Counted from the stretch's first letter, positions 19,229 to 29,131 are shown. The stretch is DNA of 64,000 nt from Amphritea balenae (GCF_003858655.1 NZ_RQXV01000008.1:1-64000), one strand, 5' to 3'. Translations and numbers: made by a program. Notes: generated by a model from the letters alone, not told the origin.

Positions 19229-21145
19229 TTAAACTTTGCGACCTTTCTGCACAACATCTTGTGTCAGGTGATCACAAAACTCTTCAATCGACAAAGTGCC
19301 GAGATCTTCACCGGTCCGAGTTCTTACAGCAACGGACCCAGTTTCTACTTCCTTATCACCAACAACCAGTAAATAAGGAACCTTCTGAATAGTATGCTCG
19401 CGGATTTTAAAGCCGATCTTCTCATTTCTCAAGTCCGCACGGGAAAAGAATCCAAGATCGTTCAATTTTTCTTCAATTTCACGGCAATAATCGGCTTGTT
19501 TATCGGTAATATTCAAAATCACCACCTGTTGAGGTGCCAACCAGGTCGGCAAAGCGCCGGCAAAGTTTTCGATCAGAATTCCGATAAAGCGCTCAAATGA
19601 ACCCAGAATTGCCCGGTGCAACATAACCGGCGTTTCACGATCACCGGCCTCATTAACAAATTGCGCACCCAGACGGCCTGGCATTGAGAAATCTACCTGC
19701 ACAGTACCACACTGCCAAACACGACCCAGACAGTCCTTCAGCGAGAACTCAACTTTAGGGCCGTAGAAAGCACCTTCACCCGGCAGCTCATCCCAATCCA
19801 GATTAGCAGCGTCCAGCGCATCACCCAGGGCTTTTTCAGCTTTATCCCAGACTTCATCTGAACCTACACGTTTTTCAGGACGGGTAGACAGCTTATAGAT
19901 AACTTCGGTAAAACCGAAGTCGGCATAGACTTCATGCAGGAAGTCGATAAATTTAGCCACTTCACTCTGAATCGCATCTTCAGCACAGAAGATATGCGCA
20001 TCATCCTGAACAAAGCCACGTACCCGCATAATTCCGTGTAGTGCACCGGATGGCTCATTACGGTGACAGCAACCAAACTCGGCTAAACGCAATGGCAGAT
20101 CACGGTAAGAACGCAGCCCCTGATTGAATACCTGAACATGACATGGGCAGTTCATCGGCTTAATGGCGAAATCACGGCTCTCAGAGTGTGTGGTAAACAT
20201 CTCGTCGGAGAATTTATCCCAGTGTCCGGATTTCTCCCACAAGGTACGCTCAACAACCTGCGGCGTTTTGATCTCTTCGTAGTTATGTTGACGCTGCTTC
20301 GTACGCATGTACTGTTCAATCGTCTGATACAGTTTCCAGCCATCCGGATGCCAGAACACCATACCCGGTGCCTCTTCCTGCAGGTGGAACAGATTCAGCT
20401 GTTTGCCTAACTTACGGTGATCACGTTTTTCAGCTTCTTCCAGACGGTGCAGGTAAGCTTTAAGATCTTTTTTATCACCCCAGGCAGTACCGTAAATACG
20501 CTGCAGCATCTCGTTATCAGAGTTACCACGCCAGTAAGCACCGGCAACCTTCATCAGTTTGAACGATTTAATATGTCCGGTCGAAGGAACGTGCGGGCCA
20601 CGACACAGATCGATAAAGTCGCCCTGGCCATAGAAAGACAGATCCTGATCCGCCGGAATAGCTTCCAGCAGCTCAACTTTATACTTTTCACCTTTCTCAT
20701 CGAACAGCTTTACCGCTTCATCGCGGCTCATCAATGAACGGTTTACCTGATGGTTGGCCTTAGCCAGCTCTTTCATCTTCGCTTCGATCTTCTGCAGATC
20801 TTCTGGCGTAAACGGACGCTCATATGCGAAGTCGTAGTAGAAGCCATCTTCGATAACAGGACCGATAGTTACCTGAGCCGTTGGGAACAGATCCTGTACC
20901 GCCATCGCCATCAGGTGCGCAGCCGAGTGACGAATCACTTCCAGGCCTTCCTCATCACGGGGCGTCACTATCGCCAGCTCAACATCTTCAGTAATGGTGT
21001 GGGAGGTATCCACCAGTTCACCATTCACTTTACCGGCCAGGGCAACTTTAGCCAGACCAGCACCAATATCAGCGGCAACATCAAAAACAGTAACGGCGTT
21101 AGCAAACTCACGTTTGCTGCCATCAGGCAGGGTAATAACAGGCAT
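19229..21145 (-). CDS. thrS: Threonyl-tRNA synthetase
   Basis: 638 residues from ATG 21145 ([14 protein letters not shown]), with AGGAA upstream; an earlier in-frame start at 21166 lacks support. Domains in order: TGS (1-60), editing domain with HSAAHLMA (HxxxH zinc site near 73-77), class II catalytic core with [10 protein letters not shown] (zinc Cys), motif 2 [17 protein letters not shown], motif 3 [12 protein letters not shown], and the anticodon-binding domain (about 535-638, [14 protein letters not shown]). It charges tRNA-Thr and edits Ser-tRNA-Thr. First gene of the thrS-infC-rpmI-rplT-pheST-ihfA cluster. Confidence 0.97.
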   Translation of the reverse strand: MPVITLPDGSKREFANAVTVFDVAADIGAGLAKVALAGKVNGELVDTSHTITEDVELAIVTPRDEEGLEVIRHSAAHLMAMAVQDLFPTAQVTIGPVIEDGFYYDFAYERPFTPEDLQKIEAKMKELAKANHQVNRSLMSRDEAVKLFDEKGEKYKVELLEAIPADQDLSFYGQGDFIDLCRGPHVPSTGHIKSFKLMKVAGAYWRGNSDNEMLQRIYGTAWGDKKDLKAYLHRLEEAEKRDHRKLGKQLNLFHLQEEAPGMVFWHPDGWKLYQTIEQYMRTKQRQHNYEEIKTPQVVERTLWEKSGHWDKFSDEMFTTHSESRDFAIKPMNCPCHVQVFNQGLRSYRDLPLRLAEFGCCHRNEPSGALHGIMRVRGFVQDDAHIFCAEDAIQSEVAKFIDFLHEVYADFGFTEVIYKLSTRPEKRVGSDEVWDKAEKALGDALDAANLDWDELPGEGAFYGPKVEFSLKDCLGRVWQCGTVQVDFSMPGRLGAQFVNEAGDRETPVMLHRAILGSFERFIGILIENFAGALPTWLAPQQVVILNITDKQADYCREIEEKLNDLGFFSRADLRNEKIGFKIREHTIQKVPYLLVVGDKEVETGSVAVRTRTGEDLGTLSIEEFCDHLTQDVVQKGRKV

Positions 21146-21297
21146 TGTAATGTTCCTATCGATCAACTGTGACCAGTACCAGAGGCCACATGGGTAAATA
21201 CAGAGGCTGCTACAAACCAGGTAGCAGCTGGAAAGGCGGCAATTCTAACGGATCAGATGCTATAAAGCTATGCCAAAACAGGCGTGTTTGAAGGGGT

Positions 21298-21993
21298 CTA
21301 TTCTTCCAGATGCCTACGGGTATAAAGAATATGTTCCACTGCCGTTTTACGGGCCGTATCGGCGTCCCGGGCCATAATCGCCTGATGGATCGCACTGTGC
21401 TGCAAACGGATGCCATCGGGATAGCGGCCAAAACGTTTTAAGGTCCGGTCCAACACGCCATATATGGCATTAAAAAAGCGGGTATAGAACAGCTGACTAA
21501 AAGAGATAATCAGCAGATGATGGGACGATTCTGCAATCATCATATGAAAACGCAGATCCTCTTTAGCTTTCTCCAGGGTTGTCTCACGTTGTCCGCGCTG
21601 CTGCATCAACTGATATTCCTGATCTAACGCCTGAAGTTGCTGATCGGTCGCCCGGCTGGCAGCGTAAAATGCAGCTTCGCCTTCTAACATCGCCCTTACA
21701 TCTAGCACCTGACGCTGAAACTCCGGGTTATCACCCAGCCCTCCAATGCCTTCCAGGGGCATATTAAAGTGAGGCTCCAACAGGTTATTAACCCGGGTTT
21801 TCCCACCATGCCGGATATCAATATAGCCCTCAGCCTCCAACTGCCCTATAGCCTCTCGAACAGTCGAGCGAGACATACCATAACTTTCGGACATCCGACG
21901 CTGTGATTGCAGCTCAGCGCCGGGCAACAGTTCTCCGCTATAGAGACTCTCTTTCAGGCTTAGTAACAAATTTTCACTCAGGCTTTCCGACAT
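21298..21993 (-). CDS. FadR-type GntR regulator with FCD domain, probable L-lactate regulator
   Basis: 231 residues. The N-terminal winged helix-turn-helix (about 12-70: LLPGAELQSQRRMSESYGMSRSTVREAIGQLEAEGYI) is followed by an all-helical FCD ligand domain (about 90-215) with the metal-binding residues DLRFHMMIAESSHH and LQHSAIHQAI. FCD domains of this group bind organic acids such as L-lactate. The gene is divergent from lutABC, and the gap holds a perfect TGGTC-A-GACCA palindrome typical of LldR/PdhR-like operators, so local repression relieved by lactate is the likely circuit. A PdhR- or GlcC-like specificity cannot be excluded. Confidence 0.85.
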   Translation of the reverse strand: MSESLSENLLLSLKESLYSGELLPGAELQSQRRMSESYGMSRSTVREAIGQLEAEGYIDIRHGGKTRVNNLLEPHFNMPLEGIGGLGDNPEFQRQVLDVRAMLEGEAAFYAASRATDQQLQALDQEYQLMQQRGQRETTLEKAKEDLRFHMMIAESSHHLLIISFSQLFYTRFFNAIYGVLDRTLKRFGRYPDGIRLQHSAIHQAIMARDADTARKTAVEHILYTRRHLEE

Positions 21994-22025
21994 TAGCGCT
22001 TTAACCTTCTAATAATCTTCCTGTT

Positions 22026-22036
22026 TGGTCAGACCA
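22026..22036. promoter_or_regulatory. LldR-type operator palindrome
   Basis: TGGTC-A-GACCA is a perfect 11-bp palindrome agreeing with the FadR-subfamily consensus TNGTNNNACNA. It lies 33 bp upstream of the regulator start and 138 bp before lutA, so one site could control both. Confidence 0.65.
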
Positions 22037-22173
22037 GTTACCAGTGTAGCATTTCTTTTTAGTACAGCCTTAACTATCTTGCTTAACAACCTTACTCAAC
22101 AGTTCTACTTAATTGTCAGAGCCTGAAGCCCGCAAAACCCGCGAGCTGATAACTATAAAAATGGTAACTTACA

Positions 22174-22971
22174 ATGCCAAATACATCACCCCGCGTTGGT
22201 CTTTTTGTCACTTGCCTGGCTGATATGTTCCGCCCCACTGTCGCCTTCGCCACCGTTAAATTATTGGAGCAAGCCGGCTGCACAGTTGAAGTGCCTGAAC
22301 GTCAAACCTGCTGCGGTCAGCCCGCATTTAACTCAGGTGATCGCAAAACAACGGCCGATATTGCCCGCCAGACTATCGATGCATTCGATGGTTATGAGTA
22401 CGTTGTTGGTCCTTCAGGTTCCTGTATCGGCATGCTGCATCAATATCCTGATCTGTTTATCAGTACAGATCCGTACTTTGCCCGAGCCACCGAACTGGCC
22501 GCCAAAAGCCACGAAATAACCTCTTTCCTGTTTGATGTTATGGGGCTTGAAACCTTGCAAGAGAAGCTTAATCAATTACGCTTTGACGGAACCGTCACCT
22601 ATCATGACTCCTGCGCCGGACTGCGGGAACTTGGCGTAAAAGATCAGCCAAGAAAGCTACTCCAACAAGTTGAAGGGCTCAGTATTAACGAGATGGAAGA
22701 AGCTGAAACCTGCTGCGGTTTCGGTGGTACTTTCTGCGTCAAATACCCGGAAATATCTAATCGTATGGTGAGCAATAAAACCGACAACATCAGCAATAGC
22801 GGTGCCAACACACTGCTCGGCGGTGACCTTGGCTGCCTGCTAAACATGGCTGGCAAGCTGAAACGGGAAGGCAAATCAATTGAAGCCCGTCACGTAGTTG
22901 AGGTCCTCGCCGGCATGACCGATATTCCCGCCATCGGCGAAGCCGATTACGACCTTGCCAGCCAACTTTAA
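22174..22971 (+). CDS. lutA: L-lactate utilisation protein LutA/LldE, CCG-domain Fe-S subunit
   Basis: 265 residues. Two CCG domains: VEVPERQTCCGQPAFNSGD (about 38-56) and NEMEEAETCCGFGGTFCVKYPEIS (about 170-195), with further Cys at SGSCIGM and HDSCAGL. These cysteines bind the non-cubane 4Fe-4S cluster of heterodisulfide-reductase-like subunits. With LutB and LutC it forms the cytoplasmic L-lactate to pyruvate oxidising complex. First of three genes on this strand, 24 bp before lutB. I prefer ATG 22174; a weak GGTAAC is upstream. Confidence 0.93.
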   Translation: MPNTSPRVGLFVTCLADMFRPTVAFATVKLLEQAGCTVEVPERQTCCGQPAFNSGDRKTTADIARQTIDAFDGYEYVVGPSGSCIGMLHQYPDLFISTDPYFARATELAAKSHEITSFLFDVMGLETLQEKLNQLRFDGTVTYHDSCAGLRELGVKDQPRKLLQQVEGLSINEMEEAETCCGFGGTFCVKYPEISNRMVSNKTDNISNSGANTLLGGDLGCLLNMAGKLKREGKSIEARHVVEVLAGMTDIPAIGEADYDLASQL

Positions 22972-22995
22972 GCCACTTTAATAAAGGAAAATACG

Positions 22996-24414
22996 ATGCA
23001 AATTAATACGCCCTTTTTTAAAGAACGTGCCCACGATGCGATGGAAGATAAAAACCTGCAACGGGCATTAGGCAATCTTAAAGCAGGCTTCCCAGAAAAA
23101 CGCGCCATCGCCGTTAGCCGGATGCCCGAATTCGAAGAACTACGCAACCAGGGCCGCGACCTGAAAAACCATGTCATGGAAAACCTGGACCTGTACCTGG
23201 AACAGTTCGAGGCTAAAGTAATTGAAAATGGTGGCCACGTACACTGGGCCCGTACATCAGAAGACGCAAATAAGATTATTCTCGATATCTGCAAACAGGA
23301 GAACGCCAAGACAGTTACCAAAGGTAAATCGATGGTAACAGAGGAGATTGGCCTTAATGATTACCTGGAACAGAATGGCGTACAGCCGGTAGAAACTGAT
23401 CTGGGTGAATATATCCTGCAACTACGGGGTGATCACCCAAGCCATATTATCGCCCCGGCAATACACCTTAATCTGGATGATGTTGCCGAAGCCTTTCATG
23501 AACATCATAAACGACCTAAGTCAGACGACCCTGCGGTGCTGATGCAGGAAGCGCGTGAAGTATTGCGGGATAAGTTTGTTGCCGCCGATGTTGGTATCAC
23601 CGGGGCGAACTTCTGTGTCGCTGAAACAGGTTCTACCATCATTGTCACCAATGAAGGTAACGGCGATCTGACTCAAACATTGCCTAAAACTCATATCGTG
23701 GTTACGTCCATCGAGAAAGTGGTTCCGACACTGGAAGATATGACGCTGTTCCTCCGTTTGTTAGCACGTTCAGCCACCGGACAAGAGTTTACCGTGTACA
23801 ACACACTCTCTTCTGGTCCGCGCCGTGAAGGTGATCAGGATGGCCCGGAAAACTTCCACGTGGTACTGGTCGATAACGGTCGCAGCGAAATGGTCGGAAC
23901 TGAGCTTCAGGATATGCTGCGCTGCATTCGCTGTTCCGCCTGCATGAACCACTGCCCTGTTTATGGTGCTGTGGGTGGTCACAGTTATGGCTGGGTTTAC
24001 CCAGGACCGATGGGCTCTGTACTAACCCCTCAGATGATCGGTATCGAAAAAGGCGGCATGCTACCTAATGCCTCAACCTTTTGTGGTAAATGCGAATCGG
24101 TCTGCCCGGTTAAAATCCCACTACCTAAGCTGATGCGTCATTGGCGTGAAGACGAGTTCGAGAAACACCTCAGCCCGAAAGCAGTGCGCTACGGCATCGC
24201 TGGCTGGGCCTTCCTTGCTAAACGTCCTGTGCTTTATAAAACCTATACCCGGATGGCCACCTGGTTCATGAAAAGATGGGCCGGCAAAAAAGGCAAGATA
24301 GAAAAAATGCCATTAGCCGGAGGCTGGACCGATTGGCGAGATATGCCTGCCCCACAAGGCAAAACCTTTATGCAAAGCTGGAAAGAACAACAGAAAGCGG
24401 GAGAGCAGCCATGA
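22996..24414 (+). CDS. lutB: L-lactate utilisation protein LutB/LldF, ferredoxin-like Fe-S subunit
   Basis: 472 residues, normal length. The N-terminal two thirds is the LUD domain (TKGKSMVTEEIGLNDYLE; GITGANFCVAETGSTIIVTNEGN). A ferredoxin-type domain follows with CIRCSACMNHCPVYG (about 310-324) and CGKCESVCPVKIPLPKL (about 358-374), binding two 4Fe-4S clusters. AAGGA precedes ATG 22996. Its stop overlaps the lutC start (ATGA). It carries electrons within the lactate dehydrogenase complex. Confidence 0.95.
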   Translation: MQINTPFFKERAHDAMEDKNLQRALGNLKAGFPEKRAIAVSRMPEFEELRNQGRDLKNHVMENLDLYLEQFEAKVIENGGHVHWARTSEDANKIILDICKQENAKTVTKGKSMVTEEIGLNDYLEQNGVQPVETDLGEYILQLRGDHPSHIIAPAIHLNLDDVAEAFHEHHKRPKSDDPAVLMQEAREVLRDKFVAADVGITGANFCVAETGSTIIVTNEGNGDLTQTLPKTHIVVTSIEKVVPTLEDMTLFLRLLARSATGQEFTVYNTLSSGPRREGDQDGPENFHVVLVDNGRSEMVGTELQDMLRCIRCSACMNHCPVYGAVGGHSYGWVYPGPMGSVLTPQMIGIEKGGMLPNASTFCGKCESVCPVKIPLPKLMRHWREDEFEKHLSPKAVRYGIAGWAFLAKRPVLYKTYTRMATWFMKRWAGKKGKIEKMPLAGGWTDWRDMPAPQGKTFMQSWKEQQKAGEQP

Positions 24415-25154
24415 GCGCAGGAATAAAAGCCATGAGCGTAAAACAAACAGTCGCCAAAAGCCGCGCTGAAATATTTGGCAACATCCGTCGCGGCCTGGGC
24501 CGTAAAGGCAACAGCGGTGAAGCTTCTGCCGAACAAAAACAAGCCGTTCAGAACCGTCTTAATGCGCAGGCTGACAATCTGATCCCGCAACGGGCCCAAC
24601 TGCCCCATGATGAACAAGTAGAACTGTTTAAAGCGATGGCAACCGAAGCCGTTGCCGAGCTAATCGAACTGGACAATATCGCCCTGGTTCCCCAGGCCTG
24701 TGCAGACTGGCTTAAAACACGTCACATCGATCAGTTAATCAGTGCCAGCAGCAGTGAGATTAATTCACTGGACTGGAGTCCACTTCTTAATGCCGATGTT
24801 GATAGAGTTGAGCGAGTCGCGCAGGCAGGCGATATTGCCAGCCTTACCAGCAGCTTTGCAGGGATTGCTGAAACCGGCACCCTGATGCTGCACTCGGGAC
24901 CTGATAGCCCGACCACGCTGAACTTCCTGCCGGACAACCATCTGGTTATTCTGCGCCGCTCAACTATTGTTGGTGTTTATGAGGAGGCCTGGAAAAAAGT
25001 GCGTGCGGCGTTCGGAGGTACTGAGTCCGGTTTAACTTTGCCTCGTACTGTGAACATGATAACCGGACCTTCGCGAAGTGCTGATATAGAGCAGAAATTA
25101 CAGATGGGCGCCCACGGCCCTAAAACGCTGGTTATATTTCTCATTAATGACTAA
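24411..25154 (+). CDS. lutC: L-lactate utilisation protein LutC/LldG
   Basis: 247 residues from ATG 24411, which overlaps the lutB stop by 4 bp. A second ATG at 24432 (MSVKQTVAKSRAEIF) is also plausible. The LUD domain shows SFAGIAETGTLMLHSGPDSPTTLNFLPDNHLVILRRSTIVGVYEEAW and ends with TLPRTVNMITGPSRSADIEQKLQMGAHGP, the family hallmark. Third subunit of the lactate oxidation complex, followed by a strong terminator. Confidence 0.93.
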   Translation: MSAGIKAMSVKQTVAKSRAEIFGNIRRGLGRKGNSGEASAEQKQAVQNRLNAQADNLIPQRAQLPHDEQVELFKAMATEAVAELIELDNIALVPQACADWLKTRHIDQLISASSSEINSLDWSPLLNADVDRVERVAQAGDIASLTSSFAGIAETGTLMLHSGPDSPTTLNFLPDNHLVILRRSTIVGVYEEAWKKVRAAFGGTESGLTLPRTVNMITGPSRSADIEQKLQMGAHGPKTLVIFLIND

Positions 25155-25200
25155 ATAAGCATGATTCAGAGAACTTAATTAGGAAATTGATAACCGAACT

Positions 25201-25230
25201 AAAAAGGAGGCCCGCCAGCCTCCTTTTTTC
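25201..25230 (+). terminator. Terminator of the lutABC operon
   Basis: AAAAAGGAGGC pairs with GCCTCCTTTTTT around a six-base loop, leaving a T-run on the plus strand 47 bp after lutC. The A-rich left arm makes it usable from the other side as well. Confidence 0.9.
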
Positions 25231-25255
25231 ATTTTAGAATCATGCAATTAACAGC

Positions 25256-25636
25256 TTAAAGTCGGTAGATAGTAATGCCATATAACAAAGCACAGCAAAG
25301 CAACATAAATAACACCGCCGCTCTGCTACGCCGCACTACAGCAGGTAAACGTCTGGGATCATAGATTAAGACCGAGGTAAGCAGTAACAGCAGGCCTGAT
25401 ACCAGTGCAGCAACACCCCAAAACTCTGTCAGATGGCGCATTGCATACCAGAATACATTCCAGCACCCAGCCAGAAACACCAGTCCTGCAGCCGTATTCC
25501 TGATCGGGACTGGTAAGCGCTGTAGTTGGTTGAACAAAGGTAGCCGGGTAGCAAACAGCAATCCGAGCACCATACAACTGGTCATAATCGTTCCCATCGG
25601 TAGCATCAATACTCCCCTCACATCATCTGCAGACAT
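25256..25636 (-). CDS. Small integral membrane protein of unknown function
   Basis: 126 residues with four probable membrane helices: MGTIMTSCMVLGLLFA, NTAAGLVFLAGCWNVFWYAM, VAALVSGLLLLLTSVLIY and AAVLFMLLCCALLYGITIY, with a basic loop RRLPAVVRRSR (positive-inside). I do not recognise the family. It stands alone on the minus strand between the lutABC terminator and another terminator. The start is ATG 25636, or possibly a later Met (MLPMGTIM); the ribosome site is weak. The consistent hydrophobic pattern argues for a real gene. Confidence 0.6.
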   Translation of the reverse strand: MSADDVRGVLMLPMGTIMTSCMVLGLLFATRLPLFNQLQRLPVPIRNTAAGLVFLAGCWNVFWYAMRHLTEFWGVAALVSGLLLLLTSVLIYDPRRLPAVVRRSRAAVLFMLLCCALLYGITIYRL

Positions 25637-25735
25637 TACTTACTCAAGAGATGGTTATAACAATAGCCAAAATATAGCTTCGAGCATCGCAGATATACCC
25701 TAATGCCAGATGGTCTGTTAACTGTATCCCGGCAA

Positions 25736-25763
25736 ATAAAAAACCGCTCTGTGAGCGGTTTTG
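25736..25763 (-). terminator. Terminator downstream of the YjfB-like gene
   Basis: On the minus strand AACCGCTC-ACA-GAGCGGTT is followed by TTTTATT. It lies about 100 bp after the small motility-type gene. The plus direction also ends in TTTT, so it may act both ways. Confidence 0.75.
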
Positions 25764-25869
25764 TCCAGCAATCATATTTAGCACAGCAATAGGGAACACT
25801 TATTTTGGCTGCTGAATTTAACCCTCAGTTCGGCCTTTCATTCCGCCCATAGCTCAGCCCTACCTTTAA

Positions 25870-26064
25870 CTAAGCCCTTATGTCTATTGTCTGCCCCAGC
25901 GGCGAGGTTGGATCCGTTATCTGCACCGCACTTTCCAGCAGCTGTAACACCATCGCCCCTTGCAGCTCAAGATTATCTTTAGCTTTTCCCGCCACGGCGG
26001 TAGCAACATCATTCTGTATATTTACCTGTTGATAAGCTGATACAGAGGCTGCGGAAATTTCCAT
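25870..26064 (-). CDS. YjfB-family putative motility protein
   Basis: 64 residues from ATG 26064 (MEISAASVSAYQQVNIQND), with GGAG eight bases upstream; an upstream in-frame start at 26082 adds six odd residues. The sequence MEISAxSVxxxQxxxxxxVxxAVxxKAxDxxxxQGxxxLxLL is typical of the YjfB / putative motility family, small helical proteins found beside flagellar and chemotaxis genes. The molecular role is unknown. Neighbours here are a pentapeptide protein and c-di-GMP enzymes, loosely consistent with motility or lifestyle control. Confidence 0.75.
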   Translation of the reverse strand: MEISAASVSAYQQVNIQNDVATAVAGKAKDNLELQGAMVLQLLESAVQITDPTSPLGQTIDIRA

Positions 26065-26196
26065 AGCACAACTCCAAAGCACTAGTTAAAAGCGCTACTA
26101 ACTAAGCACTGCTAACAACGCTCTACTAAAAAGAAATCGTACTAACTATATCGGAAACAGAAATCGAAACTTTAACGTTTTATCAGAAACCAGGCA

Positions 26197-26832
26197 TCAG
26201 AAACCAGGCATTTTTATCGGAGGAAAGCCCATGTCATCTGCCGTTTTAACGATGCATTCTCCGATTGATCCGGCTGCACAGATAGTTCCGTCAGGCATCG
26301 TTGCACCACTCAGATCCACCGCATCAAGCACCGCTTCACTCAGATCAGCATTAGAAAGATAAGCATCCGTCAGATCTGAACCGGTCAGATCGGTCTTATG
26401 CAGATTGGCATGAAACAGATCGGCATGAAAAAAATCCGCCCCTTTCATTGAGGCTTCTGTCAAATCAGCACTGAACATCGTCGTCTCATAGAAGTCTGCT
26501 TTATCGAAACAACTCTGCCGGGCCGATGAAGTATTCATATTAGCTTTTATCAAACAGGCTTCTGTGAAGTCAGCCTTATCCAGCTTGCAATGAAACAACT
26601 GAGCTTCACGTAGACTAGCCTCTCGCAGATTGGCACCGGTTAGGTCTGCATGATATAGATCAGCGCCCGACAGATCAGCCCCTCGCAGATCAGCGCCGAC
26701 TAAGCAGGCATGGCTAAGATCAGCTTCAGCCAGCGTAGCCCCGCGCAGATCGGCACCGGACAGATCTGTCTGAAACAGGTCTTTGCCATACCAGTCCACT
26801 TGCTGCAGGTCCTTACCTTTATAGTCACTCAT
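26197..26832 (-). CDS. Pentapeptide-repeat protein
   Basis: 211 residues from ATG 26832 (MSDYKGKDLQQVDW), with GAGG seven bases upstream; an in-frame TTG at 26850 is the alternative. Residues about 15-190 are nearly continuous A(D/N)LXX pentapeptides (LSGADLRGATLAEADLSHACL and on), which should fold as a right-handed four-sided beta-helix. The interruption with Cys/Lys (LFHCKLDKADFTEACLIKANM) resembles Qnr-type proteins in spacing, but the Qnr loops are not obvious, so quinolone protection is only a possibility. No signal peptide is seen. It lies 58 bp after a GGDEF/EAL gene. Confidence 0.85.
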   Translation of the reverse strand: MSDYKGKDLQQVDWYGKDLFQTDLSGADLRGATLAEADLSHACLVGADLRGADLSGADLYHADLTGANLREASLREAQLFHCKLDKADFTEACLIKANMNTSSARQSCFDKADFYETTMFSADLTEASMKGADFFHADLFHANLHKTDLTGSDLTDAYLSNADLSEAVLDAVDLSGATMPDGTICAAGSIGECIVKTADDMGFPPIKMPGF

Positions 26833-26890
26833 GATATCTGCCTCAGCCAAATGTGATTCGCTTACAGGTAAATACTACATGATTCAGGTA

Positions 26891-28849
26891 TCACATATCA
26901 TTGATTTTGCGCAGCTCTCCAGAGCCCTTAAGCAATCCTTGCAACCCTATCGGTTTTGAATGCCAAAAACCTTGCTGATTAAGCACGCCACAAGCCTTCA
27001 ATTGATGAGACTGGGTCTGATTCTCTATCCCCTCAACGATTACCTGCATACCCAATGCATTTATCAATTGATTGATACAACGGATAGTTTCAGTACCTTT
27101 ATTCAGCTGCCTGACAAATTCTCGGTCCAGTTTAACCCAGTCGGCAGGGATGCTATTCAAATACGCAAGACAGGAGAAACCTGAACCAAAGTCATCAATG
27201 GCGATACCAAACCCCATTGCGACTAATTGATTTATCGTACCCGCGTATTCTGTCGAATCCGGTAGCATCACATTTTCGGTCAGCTCCAGCACCAGGTCGT
27301 CCGGTTTAAGACCCGTATCGGCCAACGCATCAACTAAGGACTCAACAACACTCCCTTGCAAGATCTGCAAGCCTGAGATGTTGACCGATAGCAGCACCTG
27401 CTCACCAAAGCGGTTTCGGATCGCTATAAAATCCTGACAAGCCTGCTTGTAGATCCAGCTACTAATATCACGGATCATACCGCAGTGCTCTGCGGCATCG
27501 ATCAACTCTTCAGCCGAAACAACCCCCAACTCAGGACTGTTCCAGCGCACCAGTGTTTCAACAACGATAACGGAGCCTGTAGTCACATTGATGATCGGCT
27601 GATACACCAGAGAAAACTCATTATCACTCAGAGCAACACTCAACTTTTGAGAGATATGCGTACGACGATGAAACTGTTCCCGCATCCCCTGCCGATATTC
27701 CAGCCAACACCTTCGACCACTATTCTTTGCCATATACATTGCAGTATCAGCATCAGCTAACAGCAGGTTCAGATCTTGCTCATGCTCAGGAAAACACGCG
27801 ATACCTACACTAACTGAAAGCGAGATCTCCATTGACTCTTTAACGACCAGGTATTGACCGGATACAGTTGCCACTATTGATGATGCAAAATCTCTTCGCT
27901 GCTCCTCTGACGCCGCATTTTCGACCGCGACAATAAACTCATCACCGCCAATTCGGGCGATCATAGTCCCTTCACCGGCCAGCTGCTTGAGTCTGTTAGC
28001 AACTTCAAGCAATAGTTCATCACCCGCCCCGTGCCCGAAGCTATCATTGATGGGTTTGAAACCATCCAGATCAAGATAGAAAAGTGAAAATGAAATATCC
28101 CGTTCAACCAAAAGACTGAGCTTTTGCATCATTCCGGTTCGATTCAATATTCCAGTCAGAGGGTCGAGCAACGCCATCTGCTGAAACTGCAGCTCCCGGC
28201 TTTTACGATCATGAATATCCTGCAAAGTAACGGTAAACTGACCCTCAGCAGCATTACGGGCGCGACGTAATTCAATACTGTACCAGCGACATCCACGTAG
28301 GGTTTTAACCCTGATATCTTCCTGATGAAAGCCCTGTTCAGACACTATTTTAAGTAATACAGGTACCTGTTCAGGGTATTGTAAAAGGTTAGCTAACTGA
28401 TGAATCTGACCACCGAACTGTTCCTGCAATGAAGGGCTGGCACTAATAAGATCTCCCTTCGCATCAAGCAGAGACACTACTGCTGCGCCACTGAACAATG
28501 GATTAAGCTGGTCTTTATCGGTTTCCAGCCCTTCCACCAGCATTGCCATATGCCCATCATCCAAGCGGATACCTGAAAACTGACAATAAACATCTTTAAC
28601 TTGCCCTTGTGGCGAAAGCCGCCACCAACGACAGATAGAATGGCCTTTTTCAAACTCATCAAGATAAGTTAGTAAGGTCTGATAAACCGCATCAGATGCA
28701 TCGGTACGAAAATCCCGTGAAGTCAGCTCTGGCAGCGAGTCAGCCTGCCACAGATCCAAGGCACTGCTGTTTGCCCAATGTATGCGAAAATTAACGGTAT
28801 CGTAAATCCAGACGGGCGTCTGAAGCTGATCAAAGTGAAGCATCGCCAT
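26891..28849 (-). CDS. PAS-GGDEF-EAL c-di-GMP turnover protein
   Basis: 652 residues. Two PAS-like sensor regions (about 1-110 with WIYDTVNFRIHWAN, and about 118-220 with VVSLLDAKGDLISASPSLQE) precede GGDEF (about 225-390: LDPLTGILNRTG, IARIGGDEFIVAV) and EAL (about 400-645). GGDEF is intact, but no RxxD inhibitory site lies five residues before it. In EAL the catalytic motif reads ETL (VVETLVRW), and the later residues are conserved: ELTENVML, IAIDDFGSGFS, VKLDREF, VEGIEN. So both synthesis and breakdown are possible. No membrane segment. A second ATG at 28843 has a better AGGG spacing. Confidence 0.92.
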   Translation of the reverse strand: MAMLHFDQLQTPVWIYDTVNFRIHWANSSALDLWQADSLPELTSRDFRTDASDAVYQTLLTYLDEFEKGHSICRWWRLSPQGQVKDVYCQFSGIRLDDGHMAMLVEGLETDKDQLNPLFSGAAVVSLLDAKGDLISASPSLQEQFGGQIHQLANLLQYPEQVPVLLKIVSEQGFHQEDIRVKTLRGCRWYSIELRRARNAAEGQFTVTLQDIHDRKSRELQFQQMALLDPLTGILNRTGMMQKLSLLVERDISFSLFYLDLDGFKPINDSFGHGAGDELLLEVANRLKQLAGEGTMIARIGGDEFIVAVENAASEEQRRDFASSIVATVSGQYLVVKESMEISLSVSVGIACFPEHEQDLNLLLADADTAMYMAKNSGRRCWLEYRQGMREQFHRRTHISQKLSVALSDNEFSLVYQPIINVTTGSVIVVETLVRWNSPELGVVSAEELIDAAEHCGMIRDISSWIYKQACQDFIAIRNRFGEQVLLSVNISGLQILQGSVVESLVDALADTGLKPDDLVLELTENVMLPDSTEYAGTINQLVAMGFGIAIDDFGSGFSCLAYLNSIPADWVKLDREFVRQLNKGTETIRCINQLINALGMQVIVEGIENQTQSHQLKACGVLNQQGFWHSKPIGLQGLLKGSGELRKINDM

Positions 28850-29131
28850 CCCTGCTCTATTACATCCAGCATAAAATCACAGCCAGATATCTGGCACGCA
28901 ATTCTCCCTATAGCCAGAACAATATAGCACGTAATTTTCCCAGAGGTAGATCTACTCGTATTATCTACAATAAAAGCCGCTGATAGATTCAGCTTGGCTG
29001 ATCTCTCATATCACGGCTTAGATTATCTACCTGATAAATTAGTGAACCATAACGCCTTTGATCATAACGCCTTCGCTACAACACTTTAATAAGACAGCTA
29101 CTCGCTCGATGGCCATAAACCATAACTGCAC

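Noticed and set aside
19207-19257. Upstream start of infC at 19257
   Set aside because: It lies inside the end of thrS and the added residues do not resemble IF-3, while ATC 19206 has a good ribosome site and gives the family length.
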